A stretch of 64,000 bases of DNA from Marisediminitalea aggregata (GTDB taxonomy: Bacteria > Pseudomonadota > Gammaproteobacteria > Enterobacterales > Alteromonadaceae): NCBI RefSeq assembly GCF_900129565.1, contig NZ_FQWD01000001.1:806001-870000 (forward strand). Direction: 5' to 3'. This document shows positions 1 to 8,854 of this stretch, one piece after another. The position numbers and the translations under genes were made by a program. The notes under the pieces were generated by a model, which saw only the letters and a list, made by a program, of their open reading frames with translations, searched no databases and was not told the DNA's origin. Every line of letters begins with the position of its first letter. Within the stretch, counting starts at the first letter, position 1.

Positions 1-301
1 AATGCATTGGCGAGGTGACGCGAGTTCGGAAAGTATTGGCTGAAGGCAACAAAGGCGTCTGGCTAAGGAACACAATTGCTGCGAGGCGTAAGAAATATCA
101 CGGATCGACGTGCATGATCAAGCCAAATCAGGCCGGGCGATGCAATTTTATACTGATGTCGAAGGCTAACTGTCGGTGTGTCAAAGCGTTATGTTGAAAC
201 GCTCGCAAACACGAATAACTGGCCTTTGGCGCAGTAGGTTCACCATGCAGAGCATTTTACACTGCGCATATGGACTAACGGCTTTAACAGGAACATACCC
301 T
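1..301. other. No gene recognised at left edge
   Basis: The first 300 bases hold no reading frame that resembles a protein. A 60-codon frame near the start has no plausible composition or ribosome binding site. The stretch probably carries the promoter of the yifB gene that follows, but I could not pick out a convincing -35/-10 pair. Confidence 0.5.
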
Positions 302-1813
302 ATGGGGTTAGGTATAGTGTACACCCGCGCCGCAACGGGCATTGACTCTCCACGTATCAAGGTGGAAGTGCACCTGTCGAACGGTTTGCCGTCGTTTAAG
401 CTAGTCGGCCTTGCCGAAACAGCGGTTCAGGAAGCGCGCGAACGCGTGCGCAGTGCATTAATAAACTGCGGCTTTGAATTTCCCGGGCGGCGCATTACGG
501 TTAATCTCGCGCCCGCCGACATTCCCAAAACCGGTGGCCGCTATGACCTGGCTATCGCTCTGGGATTACTGATTGCCCTTGGATTATTGCCCCAGCAAGC
601 CGTAGACAACTACGAAGTCATCGGCGAACTGGGATTAAATGGTCAGCTGCGCACCGTATCGGGCCTGCTGCCCGCCGCTATGCGCTGCGCCGAAGACGAG
701 CAATTGATGTTGTTACCTGAAGGCAACCGCGACAACATCCAGCTTGTTGATGGTCTGAAATATATTGCGGTTGAGTCGCTGATGCAGGCGTTCCTGCATT
801 TCAGCAAACAAAAGCCTCTTCAGGTTAGTATTGCACAGTGTGACGTCGCTTTTACGCGCGTGTCCCCCAAATGGGATGACATTATTGGTCAGCAACAAGC
901 TAAGCGCGCACTCACTATTGCCGCAGCCGGAAAGCATAATCTTTTGATGGTAGGGCCCGCTGGGACAGGCAAGAGCCTGCTTGCGAGCCGACTTGTGCAG
1001 TTGCTTCCAGCCCTTACACATGAACAGGCGCTGGAGGCAGCCGCACTGTATTCGATAAAAGGCGAGTCACGCGACAGCGCCAACTGGTATACGCCACCCT
1101 TTCGTTCACCTCATCACACGTCATCGGCAATAGCATTAACAGGCGGCGGTACGCATCCGTCGCCTGGAGAAGTATCACTCGCCCACAATGGCGTATTGTT
1201 TCTCGATGAATTACCAGAATTTGGTCGTCAGGCCCTGGACGTACTGCGCGAGCCGTTGGAAACCGGCGACATATGCTTATCGCGCGTATCCGGTCAGGCA
1301 AGGTATCCGGCAAACTTCCAGTTTTTAGCGGCAATGAATCCCAGCCCAACGGGTGATATCAATGATGGCCGCAGCACGCCGCAACAGGTTCAGCGCTACC
1401 TGAGCCGGCTTTCAGGGCCATTGTTAGACAGAATTGATTTGCAAATAGAGGTGCGTAAACCAGACCAGTATGAACTGGCTACATCGCCCACCGGTGAAGA
1501 CAGTGCCATCGAGGCACAAGCGTTGGTGGAACGCGCAATGGAACGCCAGTTCAAGCGCCAACGTAAGGCCAATGCGGAACTGAGCGTCGCCGAATTAACG
1601 GAATTTTGCAAACTGGATGAAGACAGCTTCACCTTCCTTCGGCGGGCTGCCACCAAGCTGAATTTATCGATGCGGGTATTTCACCGTACTATTAAAGTCT
1701 CACGCACCATTGCCGATCTGGAAGAAGCCGAACACATAACCCATCGACATATTGCAGAAGCACTGGGATACCGGGCGCTGGATACACTTATACGTCAGTT
1801 TAATACCAGTTGA
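302..1813 (+). CDS. yifB: YifB/ComM family Mg-chelatase-like AAA+ ATPase
   Basis: This 503-residue protein matches the usual length of the YifB/ComM family. It has an N-terminal ChlI-type domain (about residues 1-180), then an AAA+ core with Walker A GPAGTGKS and Walker B VLFLDELPEF, and a C-terminal Mg-chelatase helical domain. In naturally competent bacteria ComM is a hexameric helicase that promotes branch migration during integration of transformed DNA; in others its role is less clear. The start is placed at ATG 302 (MGLGIVYTRA), where family members begin, with AGGA about nine bases upstream; the frame is open further upstream. The 3' end overlaps the convergent ilvY gene by 19 bases. 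Confidence 0.93.
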   Translation: MGLGIVYTRAATGIDSPRIKVEVHLSNGLPSFKLVGLAETAVQEARERVRSALINCGFEFPGRRITVNLAPADIPKTGGRYDLAIALGLLIALGLLPQQAVDNYEVIGELGLNGQLRTVSGLLPAAMRCAEDEQLMLLPEGNRDNIQLVDGLKYIAVESLMQAFLHFSKQKPLQVSIAQCDVAFTRVSPKWDDIIGQQQAKRALTIAAAGKHNLLMVGPAGTGKSLLASRLVQLLPALTHEQALEAAALYSIKGESRDSANWYTPPFRSPHHTSSAIALTGGGTHPSPGEVSLAHNGVLFLDELPEFGRQALDVLREPLETGDICLSRVSGQARYPANFQFLAAMNPSPTGDINDGRSTPQQVQRYLSRLSGPLLDRIDLQIEVRKPDQYELATSPTGEDSAIEAQALVERAMERQFKRQRKANAELSVAELTEFCKLDEDSFTFLRRAATKLNLSMRVFHRTIKVSRTIADLEEAEHITHRHIAEALGYRALDTLIRQFNTS

Positions 1814-2658
1814 AACAGGGCATCGACCAGAGGCTCATGCCGGCGCGACTCCAAACAGGCCAGACCCAGCTCATAGGAGCCAATATCTTCAACCAGTATG
1901 CGTGACACGCTGCCTGCCATACCACTGTGGTCCAATACAACCTGTGGCACAAACCCGACACCGCAGCCCAGCGCAACCATAGACACAATAGCCTCGTTAC
2001 CGCCTACCGAGGCATAGACATTGGGCCGAATGCCATGTTCAGCAAACCAGTGATACACAATGCGGCGACTCGGGCCTTGTTCAGGCAGCACCACTTGCAG
2101 CTTGCGCCAGTCAACCTGGCTCAACTGGGTTAGTCGCCAGTCCCGCGGCGCTATAAGCACCAGCGGCACGTGGTCCATACCGGAAAAACACAAGTCAGTG
2201 GGAAAACCCGGGCTATTTATGGCTATTGCGACATCACATTTTTGCTGTTTGACGTTGTCGATGGCTAACCCGGGATCACCGGTGACCAGTCGAATATCAA
2301 CCCCCGGATAGTGTTGGCGATAGCGCGATAGCAACGCAGGAAGATGGCTCTGACTGGCCGTAACAGAGCAATACAGACTCAATTCTCCTTTCAGCGATTG
2401 CTCATCAGCGCTGAGTTCTTGTCTGACCTGTTGCCATTCTTTTAGCACCGTCTCACTAAAGTTGAGCAACTTGTGGCCGCCGTGAGTCAACGCAACCGAA
2501 CGGTTGTCGCGTTTGAAAAGCACACACCCACACTCTTCCTCCAGCCTTTGTATTACGCGGCTTAGCGTGGAAGGTGAGACATACATTGATTCGGCAGTGT
2601 CACCAAAATGTAAGCTTTTTGCGAGATGATTGAACAGTTGTAGACTGCGAAAATCCAT
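1795..2658 (-). CDS. ilvY: LysR-family activator IlvY
   Basis: This is a 287-residue LysR-type regulator with an N-terminal winged helix-turn-helix (MDFRSLQLFNHLAKSLHFG, about residues 1-60) and a C-terminal inducer-binding domain. In enterobacteria IlvY binds acetolactate or acetohydroxybutyrate and activates the divergent ilvC gene. Here it is divergent from ilvC, which strongly supports the assignment. The start is set at 2658 because MDFRSLQ is the conserved family start; a longer frame reaches 2700. Its last 19 bases overlap the end of yifB on the other strand. Confidence 0.93.
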   Translation of the reverse strand: MDFRSLQLFNHLAKSLHFGDTAESMYVSPSTLSRVIQRLEEECGCVLFKRDNRSVALTHGGHKLLNFSETVLKEWQQVRQELSADEQSLKGELSLYCSVTASQSHLPALLSRYRQHYPGVDIRLVTGDPGLAIDNVKQQKCDVAIAINSPGFPTDLCFSGMDHVPLVLIAPRDWRLTQLSQVDWRKLQVVLPEQGPSRRIVYHWFAEHGIRPNVYASVGGNEAIVSMVALGCGVGFVPQVVLDHSGMAGSVSRILVEDIGSYELGLACLESRRHEPLVDALFQLVLN

Positions 2659-2672
2659 GAGTATTTCACTTT

Positions 2673-2691
2673 TTGCAATACTGTTTTGCAA
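2673..2691. promoter_or_regulatory. Candidate IlvY operator (paired TTGCAA)
   Basis: Two copies of the self-complementary hexamer TTGCAA lie 13 bases apart (start to start) in the ilvY-ilvC intergenic region, just upstream of ilvY. LysR-type regulators bind such dyads between divergent genes. That IlvY binds here is inferred from position and symmetry only. Confidence 0.4.
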
Positions 2692-2814
2692 ATATATCAT
2701 TTTTCAAAACGAATGGGGTAGCGTATTGTTTGCTGCAAGTCGTCATTGACGAGGTCATCCCTGCTGAGTGAAGCGAGGGATTACGACAGAAAGAAGTTCG
2801 GAATTATTATATTT

Positions 2815-4296
2815 ATGGCTAATTATTTTAACACCCTGTCTTTACGTCAGCAGTTAGACCAACTGGGTCGCTGTCGCTTTATGAAGCGCGAAGAATTTGC
2901 TGATGGCTGTGAGTTCCTGAAAGGTAAGAAAATTGTCATCGTTGGCTGCGGTGCACAAGGCCTTAACCAGGGTCTTAACATGCGTGACTCCGGGTTAGAC
3001 GTAGCATATGCTCTGCGTCAGGCAGCAATTGATGAAAAGCGTGATTCTTATCAACGCGCAACCAGCAACGGTTTTACAGTAGGTACGTATCAGGATCTGA
3101 TCCCTACTGCTGATCTGGTTTACAACTTAACGCCAGACAAGCAACACGCCAGTGTAGTAGAAGCAGTGATGCCTCTGATGAAAGACGGCGCTGCATTAGG
3201 TTACTCACACGGCTTCAACATTGTTGAAGAAGGCCAGCAGATTCGTAGCGACATTACTGTTGTAATGTGTGCGCCTAAGTGTCCTGGTACTGAAGTACGT
3301 GAAGAATATAAGCGCGGCTTTGGTGTACCTACACTGATTGCGGTTCACCCTGAGAACGATCCGAAAGGTGAAGGCTGGGATATCGCTAAAGCTCTGGCAA
3401 GCGCAACTGGCGGTGACCGTGCAGGTGTTCTGGAATCATCATTTGTTGCTGAAGTAAAATCTGATTTGATGGGTGAGCAAACCATTCTGTGTGGTATGCA
3501 ACAAGCCGCAGCAATTCTTGCTTACGAGAAAATGACTGCTGACGGTATCGACCCGGGTTATGCAGCTGCATTGATTCAGTACGGTTTAGAAGCCATTACT
3601 GAAGCACTGAAAATCGGTGGCGTAACTAACATGATGGACCGTTTGTCTAACCCTGCAAAGGTTAAGGCTTACGAGCTGTCTGAAGAATTAACTGCATTGC
3701 TTCGTCCACTGTTCGAGAAGCATCAGGATGACATCATCAGTGGTGAGTTCTCTCGCACTATGATGGAAGACTGGGCGAATGGCGATGCTAACCTGCTGAA
3801 ATGGCGTGAAGAAACTGGCCAATCTGGTTTCGAGAATGCGCCAAAGTATGACGGTACTATTAGCGAACAAGAGTTCTTTGACAAAGGAATTCTATTAGTA
3901 GCAATGATTAAGTGTGGTGTTGAAGTAGCCTTCGACGTAATGGTTGAAGCGGGTATCTTACCTGAGTCTGCATACTACGAATCACTGCACGAAACACCAC
4001 TGATTTCGAACACGATTGCCCGTAAGCGTCTGTACGAAATGAACGTGGTTATCTCTGACACTGCAGAGTACGGTAACTACTTGTTTGCCAACGCAGCAGT
4101 GCCATTGCTACGTGAGAAGTTTATGCCAAACATCAAAACTGATGTGATTGGCACCGGTCTTGACGTGACGTCTAACCAGGTAGAAAACAAGCGCCTGGTA
4201 GAAATTAACGAAGCGATTCGCAACCACGGCGTTGAGTCAATCGGTAAAGAATTACGCGGTTACATGACGGATATGAAAGCCATCATTGAAGCGTAG
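2815..4296 (+). CDS. ilvC: Ketol-acid reductoisomerase, class II
   Basis: This 493-residue cytosolic enzyme converts 2-acetolactate or 2-aceto-2-hydroxybutyrate to the dihydroxy acid with NADPH, the second common step of valine and isoleucine synthesis. It has the Rossmann nucleotide-binding motif IVGCGAQG near residue 44 and the long form with a duplicated C-terminal knotted domain, as in E. coli IlvC (491 residues). ATG 2815 (MANYFNTL) matches the E. coli start; the frame extends 23 codons further upstream. It is divergent from ilvY, so substrate-induced activation is expected. A strong terminator follows. Confidence 0.97.
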   Translation: MANYFNTLSLRQQLDQLGRCRFMKREEFADGCEFLKGKKIVIVGCGAQGLNQGLNMRDSGLDVAYALRQAAIDEKRDSYQRATSNGFTVGTYQDLIPTADLVYNLTPDKQHASVVEAVMPLMKDGAALGYSHGFNIVEEGQQIRSDITVVMCAPKCPGTEVREEYKRGFGVPTLIAVHPENDPKGEGWDIAKALASATGGDRAGVLESSFVAEVKSDLMGEQTILCGMQQAAAILAYEKMTADGIDPGYAAALIQYGLEAITEALKIGGVTNMMDRLSNPAKVKAYELSEELTALLRPLFEKHQDDIISGEFSRTMMEDWANGDANLLKWREETGQSGFENAPKYDGTISEQEFFDKGILLVAMIKCGVEVAFDVMVEAGILPESAYYESLHETPLISNTIARKRLYEMNVVISDTAEYGNYLFANAAVPLLREKFMPNIKTDVIGTGLDVTSNQVENKRLVEINEAIRNHGVESIGKELRGYMTDMKAIIEA

Positions 4297-4333
4297 ACAG
4301 TTTCTGTCGTTAGGTGCTTAACCAAGCCCTTTT

Positions 4334-4360
4334 GCCCGACCAATTTGGTCGGGCTTTTTT
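4334..4360 (+). terminator. Rho-independent terminator of ilvC
   Basis: An 8-bp perfect stem GCCCGACC/GGTCGGGC with an AATT loop is followed by seven T residues, 38 bases after the ilvC stop codon. Confidence 0.93.
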
Positions 4361-4422
4361 ATGTCTGGGATTTGCCGGTATATCCACAACACTTCCTACA
4401 GCTGTATCTTACTTGCCACAAT

Positions 4423-4707
4423 CTAGAGTAGAAATGCTAACTTTTCCGACGCCTTAGTTGGCACTATTTCTGTTACTTCATAGCTAGCTAAGCCTTCTCG
4501 ATGAAAAGGATCTTCCGCCAATACATCATTGAGCTTTTTTCGATCGGCAATAGCAGAAATAATGACACCGCCCGTTCTAGGCTCTTTTCGCCCGGATAAA
4601 ATAAAGCGACCTTTTGCATATTGCTCATTGAGGTAAGAAACATGTTCTGGAATAAACGCATCCACTTGCTCTAAAGGTACCAAATAGGTCAACGACACAA
4701 TGAACAT
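4423..4707 (-). CDS. YciI-like family protein
   Basis: This 94-residue protein has the YciI-like ferredoxin-fold pattern: an N-terminal strand (MFIVSLTYL), an HVSYL motif in the position of the conserved His of the family, then GGVIISAIADR and a DPFHREGLASYEV segment. YciI proteins are small dimers of mostly unknown catalytic role. The ATG is preceded by AAGGA at about six bases. It is transcribed on its own; the gene upstream on the same strand ends 85 bases before it. Confidence 0.75.
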   Translation of the reverse strand: MFIVSLTYLVPLEQVDAFIPEHVSYLNEQYAKGRFILSGRKEPRTGGVIISAIADRKKLNDVLAEDPFHREGLASYEVTEIVPTKASEKLAFLL

Positions 4708-4791
4708 ACATTTTCCTTGTAATGTTGCGCTAGAATTAAAAGCCCGGACCTCAAGCTAAGTTTGCACCCTTTTGAGTAAGTTTTAAGTGCA

Positions 4792-5295
4792 TTAACTTAT
4801 CCATGCCATTCTGGAAGACCACAGTTTCCAACCACCGAACCAACGGTAAAGTGTATACGTTGTGCCACCCGAGGCCATGTTGGCTATATAAATACTGACG
4901 TCAATTTCTGAAACAATAAAGGACTTTGTTAATTCCCCGAATTCAACCCTGACGCCACCACCGACAACTTCACCGATTTCATTGAGCTGCAACGGTGTCG
5001 TTTCATCATAAAAAATCAACTCTAGTCCGTTATCGTCGCAGTACGTTTTTATGGCTGCCTCAGCGTCTTTTGGAAGTAAAGCACTGGTTTCATTAGAATA
5101 TATGTCTGGGTATATCTGTTTTGAAACATATATTTTTTGGGGGTTTAGGCCACCACCATAGGTATCGTCTTTATCAATAACATTTGAAAATGCAATCAGA
5201 TAAATTTCAGCATCTTTACCCTGCGTCATCAGCATTGCAGTGGTGACGATGGCAAGTACAAGAAGGGAAATAGAGCCGTTTTTAAGAAAGTACAT
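4792..5295 (-). CDS. Hypothetical protein, membrane-anchored or exported
   Basis: This 167-residue protein is not recognised. Residues 5-25 form one hydrophobic segment (signal peptide or anchor), followed by a polar domain with a Tyr/Asp-rich stretch and a C-terminal end rich in Trp (RWFGGWKLW). The rest is probably periplasmic. It lies in a run of four small minus-strand genes of unknown function in a patch that looks AT-richer than its neighbours. Confidence 0.55.
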   Translation of the reverse strand: MYFLKNGSISLLVLAIVTTAMLMTQGKDAEIYLIAFSNVIDKDDTYGGGLNPQKIYVSKQIYPDIYSNETSALLPKDAEAAIKTYCDDNGLELIFYDETTPLQLNEIGEVVGGGVRVEFGELTKSFIVSEIDVSIYIANMASGGTTYTLYRWFGGWKLWSSRMAWIS

Positions 5296-5347
5296 AAATT
5301 ACTGCTTGTCCCGTCGCGCCCTTGCGGATTGACTCTTTATCATCGTC

Positions 5348-5611
5348 TTATGCATAACCAAACTCCAAAAGAACCATGAGTGATAGCAGTGATAAAACGC
5401 TGCCAACCAAATATATCCTGGCTTGCTTATAACTAGTAGGATTGTCAGATTTGTTGAGAATTTTCACCAAACCTGAGCCAACTGCCTGTAGGCTGGATGT
5501 GGTAATTTTACTTTCTAAGGCGATCATTGCGAAATTAGCAGCAAAGAACATAAACAGAACCAATAACGCTACTGTTGAGATAATCACTGAGATACTTTCT
5601 ACATTTACCAA
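5348..5611 (-). CDS. Hypothetical small membrane protein, two TM segments
   Basis: This 87-residue protein has hydrophobic segments at about residues 8-32 and 65-85 separated by a polar loop with several Lys residues, so it is probably a two-pass inner-membrane protein. No family was recognised. It sits 52 bases upstream of the 4792-5295 gene on the same strand, so the two may share a transcript. A plus-strand frame over the same bases has a less plausible composition. Confidence 0.5.
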   Translation of the reverse strand: MVNVESISVIISTVALLVLFMFFAANFAMIALESKITTSSLQAVGSGLVKILNKSDNPTSYKQARIYLVGSVLSLLSLMVLLEFGYA

Positions 5612-5681
5612 GCCAAACCCTTCTTATACAAAACACCAAACACTTTTTGACATAAACAGCCATAAGGTTCGCGGATTAAAT

Positions 5682-6104
5682 TTATTGTATGTCATGGTTT
5701 GGCACGCTTGACGGGGTACCATCTGCAAAATCTCCATGATGCCAAAGTATGTTGCTGATTTTTTCGCATGCAGTTAAAACCGCATTGACTTTAGGGGCTA
5801 AAGAACGCATTTGCGCAATAGCATGCTTTTTATTAAACATGTGCAAAAATTTAGTTTGATAAGATGCTACTTGTATTAGCCATTGTTCCGGGTCATCTCC
5901 AACGTGGCCAAGTAAAAGAAATAGCTCTTTTTCTCCAACCCTTGTATCGAGTGCCCACGCAAAATCTTCATAGTTATCTATGTTTGAAATTACTATGCCG
6001 TTATCTGACATCAGTTTTGATAACTTCTCAGCAACCTCTTCACCAACAGGATGTTTTGATTCATCAAATTCCCAATCTGTTTTGAAAGTTACATTCAGTC
6101 TCAT
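5682..6104 (-). CDS. Hypothetical cytosolic protein
   Basis: This 140-residue soluble, mildly acidic protein has no signal peptide or membrane segment. It starts MRLNVTFKTDWEF and contains a central LFLLLGHVGDD stretch and several Trp and His residues. No family was recognised. It belongs to the small minus-strand cluster between YciI and the next conserved gene. The size and composition would fit an immunity-type or accessory protein, but nothing in the sequence proves that. Confidence 0.5.
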   Translation of the reverse strand: MRLNVTFKTDWEFDESKHPVGEEVAEKLSKLMSDNGIVISNIDNYEDFAWALDTRVGEKELFLLLGHVGDDPEQWLIQVASYQTKFLHMFNKKHAIAQMRSLAPKVNAVLTACEKISNILWHHGDFADGTPSSVPNHDIQ

Positions 6105-6190
6105 TATAAAATGCCCATTGCCCCGATAAGGGCCGCTAATTACATTCGAAAGTCGCTACACGGACTTGATAGCCGCCCAACATTATTTTT

Positions 6191-6583
6191 TTACACACGT
6201 ACTGATACCACCTTACCATTTGAAATTAATAACACTATCAAAGGGCTGTACATAGGTATCACGACGAAAATTAATAATGGATTCCAAATAACAAAGAATG
6301 GCATGTATAAATGATAAAGCGGGTAATTTAATGCAAAAGCAACTAATTCTGACGCTTGAAACCCTGAACACTTGATAGCGACCAACAGAGCATCGTGAAC
6401 ATAACAGCCAGCGTAATCTGCAGGTTTACTTCCAAATTCGCTGACAGCCATTACCATTAGGTCAAAGGCAAATAAAACACCGACAAGCGCGATGTAGCCC
6501 AAGCAACATTTTCTTATCAACATCCAATGTTTTAATTTCATTAAACTGCACAAGGCCTTATTACCAAGATTTGACCGTACCAC
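6191..6583 (-). CDS. Hypothetical membrane protein
   Basis: This 130-residue protein is hydrophobic, with segments at about residues 24-47 and 85-122, and has several Cys and Tyr residues. No family was recognised. The longest frame starts at a GTG with AAGG about five bases upstream. ATG codons at 6541 and 6523 are alternative starts but lack a clear ribosome binding site. It is the first gene of the minus-strand group of unknowns. Confidence 0.45.
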   Translation of the reverse strand: MVRSNLGNKALCSLMKLKHWMLIRKCCLGYIALVGVLFAFDLMVMAVSEFGSKPADYAGCYVHDALLVAIKCSGFQASELVAFALNYPLYHLYMPFFVIWNPLLIFVVIPMYSPLIVLLISNGKVVSVRV

Positions 6584-6921
6584 AGCACCTTACTTTCCGA
6601 CAAATGCACTACGCAATTTTGAAATTAATGGGCTGCGTTAATAATGACTATGTGTAGAGAATCAGCGTGTTTGAAGACCCCTGATATCGCTTCGCAGTTC
6701 AGGCATGACAAGCCAAGGGTTATATCGTCGACTACGGCCATTGTGTTGCAGTTTGGCAACGAATTTCACAGGCTTCCTTTCGTACCATTTTCACAACTTG
6801 CTGTTTTTAAAACCCATTTATTCTGGCACGCATATTGTAGTAGCGATCTGTTTGCACAAGTTCACTGATCACATAATGAAAGCTGTTTCGAAAGCAGCAG
6901 ATAGAGCGCTAGGAGTTACAC
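6584..6921. other. Intergenic stretch without recognised gene
   Basis: The 338 bases between the hypothetical membrane gene and the next plus-strand gene contain short plus-strand frames of 74-88 codons with Cys/His-rich, unlikely compositions. I see no RNA gene or repeat. The right end holds the ribosome binding site of the gene at 6922. Confidence 0.45.
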
Positions 6922-7260
6922 ATGCAGTCAGGTATTACCAGGTTCACACAGGTGGGCGACTGGATTTTTGAAGTTAAAATGGTACGGGCACTGCGGGTAG
7001 AAAAATACGGGCAACCTTATGATGCGGTTTCCACACTTACCGCAAATGGTGACAATCTGTATATCGATACACAGCTAACACGCCAGCACAATGAACTGAG
7101 CAGGGAAGACTGCATGGCCTTTTACGAGTTTGCCCGCCAATTGGAAATGAAACAGATTCAGTACGACAAGCTGCGTAACGGCGAGCGCCAAAGCCGTATA
7201 GTGGAAATCGTAGAAAATCAGCGTCCGCGTGCCCAGGTCCACCTTGCGAGAGTGAAATAG
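6922..7260 (+). CDS. Hypothetical protein (112 aa)
   Basis: This 112-residue soluble protein is preceded by a good ribosome binding site (AGGAG about seven bases before the ATG). It opens with strand-rich sequence (TQVGDWIFEVKMVRALRVEKYG) and ends in a charged, probably helical half. No family was recognised. It is followed by a hairpin with a T-run, so it is probably a single-gene unit convergent with the efflux pump gene. Confidence 0.6.
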   Translation: MQSGITRFTQVGDWIFEVKMVRALRVEKYGQPYDAVSTLTANGDNLYIDTQLTRQHNELSREDCMAFYEFARQLEMKQIQYDKLRNGERQSRIVEIVENQRPRAQVHLARVK

Positions 7261-7268
7261 CAAATCAC

Positions 7269-7313
7269 GCAGCCTGGTATCACGAGCGTCAAACCAGGCT
7301 GCCATCCGTTTTT
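7269..7313 (+). terminator. Terminator between convergent genes
   Basis: A perfect 10-bp stem GCAGCCTGGT/ACCAGGCTGC with a 14-base loop is followed on the plus strand by ATCCGTTTTT, directly after the 112-residue gene. Its T-run reaches the stop codon of the minus-strand efflux gene. Confidence 0.75.
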
Positions 7314-8541
7314 AGCTTTCTGTAGGTTCGGGCTCGGCTTTTAACGTTGGCGTAATAACCAGCTTAGCCAACGAGAAAAAGATCAGAAAGCCGATTGCAA
7401 TCGGGTACAGGTTGTCTGTTAAGAAGGCGTCTATGCCCATAGCAACCGGCACTGAAATAATGCTCGACAGCGACCCAATAATGGCTGCGCCAATTCCCGC
7501 TAATTTACCCAGTGGCTGCATGGCAATTGCATTCAAATTACCAAATAACAAACCGACAAAGAAAAAGCCAATAAACAAAGTGATGAGCGCCAGCGGCAAC
7601 GGTGGAAGCCCTGAGAAAATCACCATTTCAACCACCAGCACCGCAGAAAATACAAGCACCCCGTACAATGCCATGCTGGTGACCTTTTTCATGCCCCAAC
7701 GCATCACGATACGGCTGTTCATGTAAGATGCCAGACCAATGGAGAAAGCCAGAAATGCAAACACATACGCGAACATATCACCGACATCATAAAAGCCCAC
7801 AAAAATGGTTTGCGAAGCGCTGATATAGGATAAAAACGCACCAAACACGCAGCCCATGGCCACGGTTGGGCCAATCACATCACGGTGTGTGAGAATGAAT
7901 TTTGACGAACGAAAGAACTGCGCCCAGGAAAAGGGCACGCGGTCTTCCACCGGCAGGGTTTCAGGCTGACGTATGAAGTACCACAAGCCAACACCGCTGG
8001 AAACCACCAGGAATAACGTGAAAATGTGCGTCCACGACGCCACACTGATCACCCACTGGCCAACCATTGGCGCAATCATGGGCACCAATATAAACACCAT
8101 CATAATGAACGACATGACCCGTGCCATGGCTTCCCCAGCGAACTGATCGCGAATCACCGCCATCGACGCAATACGCGGGCCTGAGACGCCAAAAGCCTGT
8201 ATCAAGCGGCCGATTAACATAGTTGTCATATCGTCGGCTATCATACAAACCAACGTACCCATTACGAAAATACCCAGGCCCAGCATAATGGCTTCGCGTC
8301 GTCCACGTGCATCACAATAGGGTCCAAAAAACAGCTGTCCGAACGCCATGCCACCAAAAAACAGTGACACAATAAGGTGGCTTTCGTGAATGTCCTTCGC
8401 ACCCAGGTGATGCCCAATAACGTCGAGCGCAGGCAACATGGCGTCAATGCTTAACGCCACCAGCGACGTCATAAACGCCATAAGCATTACAAATTCGGCC
8501 ATACCTAATACGGGTTTAGCATTTACTGTAGACTGGGTCAT
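7312..8541 (-). CDS. MFS drug-resistance transporter, Bcr/CflA (DHA1) type
   Basis: This 409-residue inner-membrane protein has about 12 hydrophobic segments. The first helix carries SIDAMLPALDVIG, typical of Bcr/CflA pumps; the loop between helices 2 and 3 has GPYCDARGRREA, the MFS motif A; and RLIQAFGVSGPRIASMAVIRD is the antiporter motif region. Such proteins use the proton gradient to export drugs or metabolites; the substrate cannot be told from sequence. A ribosome binding site AAAGAGAT lies just before the ATG. It appears monocistronic. Confidence 0.88.
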   Translation of the reverse strand: MTQSTVNAKPVLGMAEFVMLMAFMTSLVALSIDAMLPALDVIGHHLGAKDIHESHLIVSLFFGGMAFGQLFFGPYCDARGRREAIMLGLGIFVMGTLVCMIADDMTTMLIGRLIQAFGVSGPRIASMAVIRDQFAGEAMARVMSFIMMVFILVPMIAPMVGQWVISVASWTHIFTLFLVVSSGVGLWYFIRQPETLPVEDRVPFSWAQFFRSSKFILTHRDVIGPTVAMGCVFGAFLSYISASQTIFVGFYDVGDMFAYVFAFLAFSIGLASYMNSRIVMRWGMKKVTSMALYGVLVFSAVLVVEMVIFSGLPPLPLALITLFIGFFFVGLLFGNLNAIAMQPLGKLAGIGAAIIGSLSSIISVPVAMGIDAFLTDNLYPIAIGFLIFFSLAKLVITPTLKAEPEPTES

Positions 8542-8854
8542 AATCTCTTTAATCTTGTCTTCATGAGTGAGTAAGTGCTGCTCACTATCAGTCGCCTGGC
8601 AGAAATCACCAAGCCGTCCAGTATACGCTAAATGCGCATTAAGAGGGGCCAGAATACGTGGATTTGACCATAAAATCAGTCAAAAACCATCGTGCAGAAC
8701 CGCATATTATTTGAACGGCCTATTGCCCTATAAACCCTGACTATGGATCTCGAATTTAATAACAGCAAAACCCATTTTGATAATAGTTAGGCGACTTAAC
8801 AGCGTGTACGGTCAACTACATTCTATTAACAATTGAAATTAACCTGATTCCGCC
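8542..8854. other. Divergent intergenic region, efflux gene / GH43
   Basis: These 313 bases separate two divergent genes and must hold both promoters. The right half is AT-rich. I did not find a clear operator, hairpin or small gene. Confidence 0.4.

Noticed and set aside
15..197. 60-codon plus-strand frame at the left edge
   Set aside because: Composition is rich in Arg, Lys and Cys with no recognisable pattern and no convincing ribosome binding site; probably chance.
5442..5711. 89-codon plus-strand frame antisense to a small membrane gene
   Set aside because: The minus-strand frame has clear membrane helices, while this one looks like its shadow.
6644..6971. Two overlapping plus-strand frames of 74 and 88 codons
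   Set aside because: No ribosome binding site, unlikely composition, and the second runs into the start of the better-supported gene at 6922.
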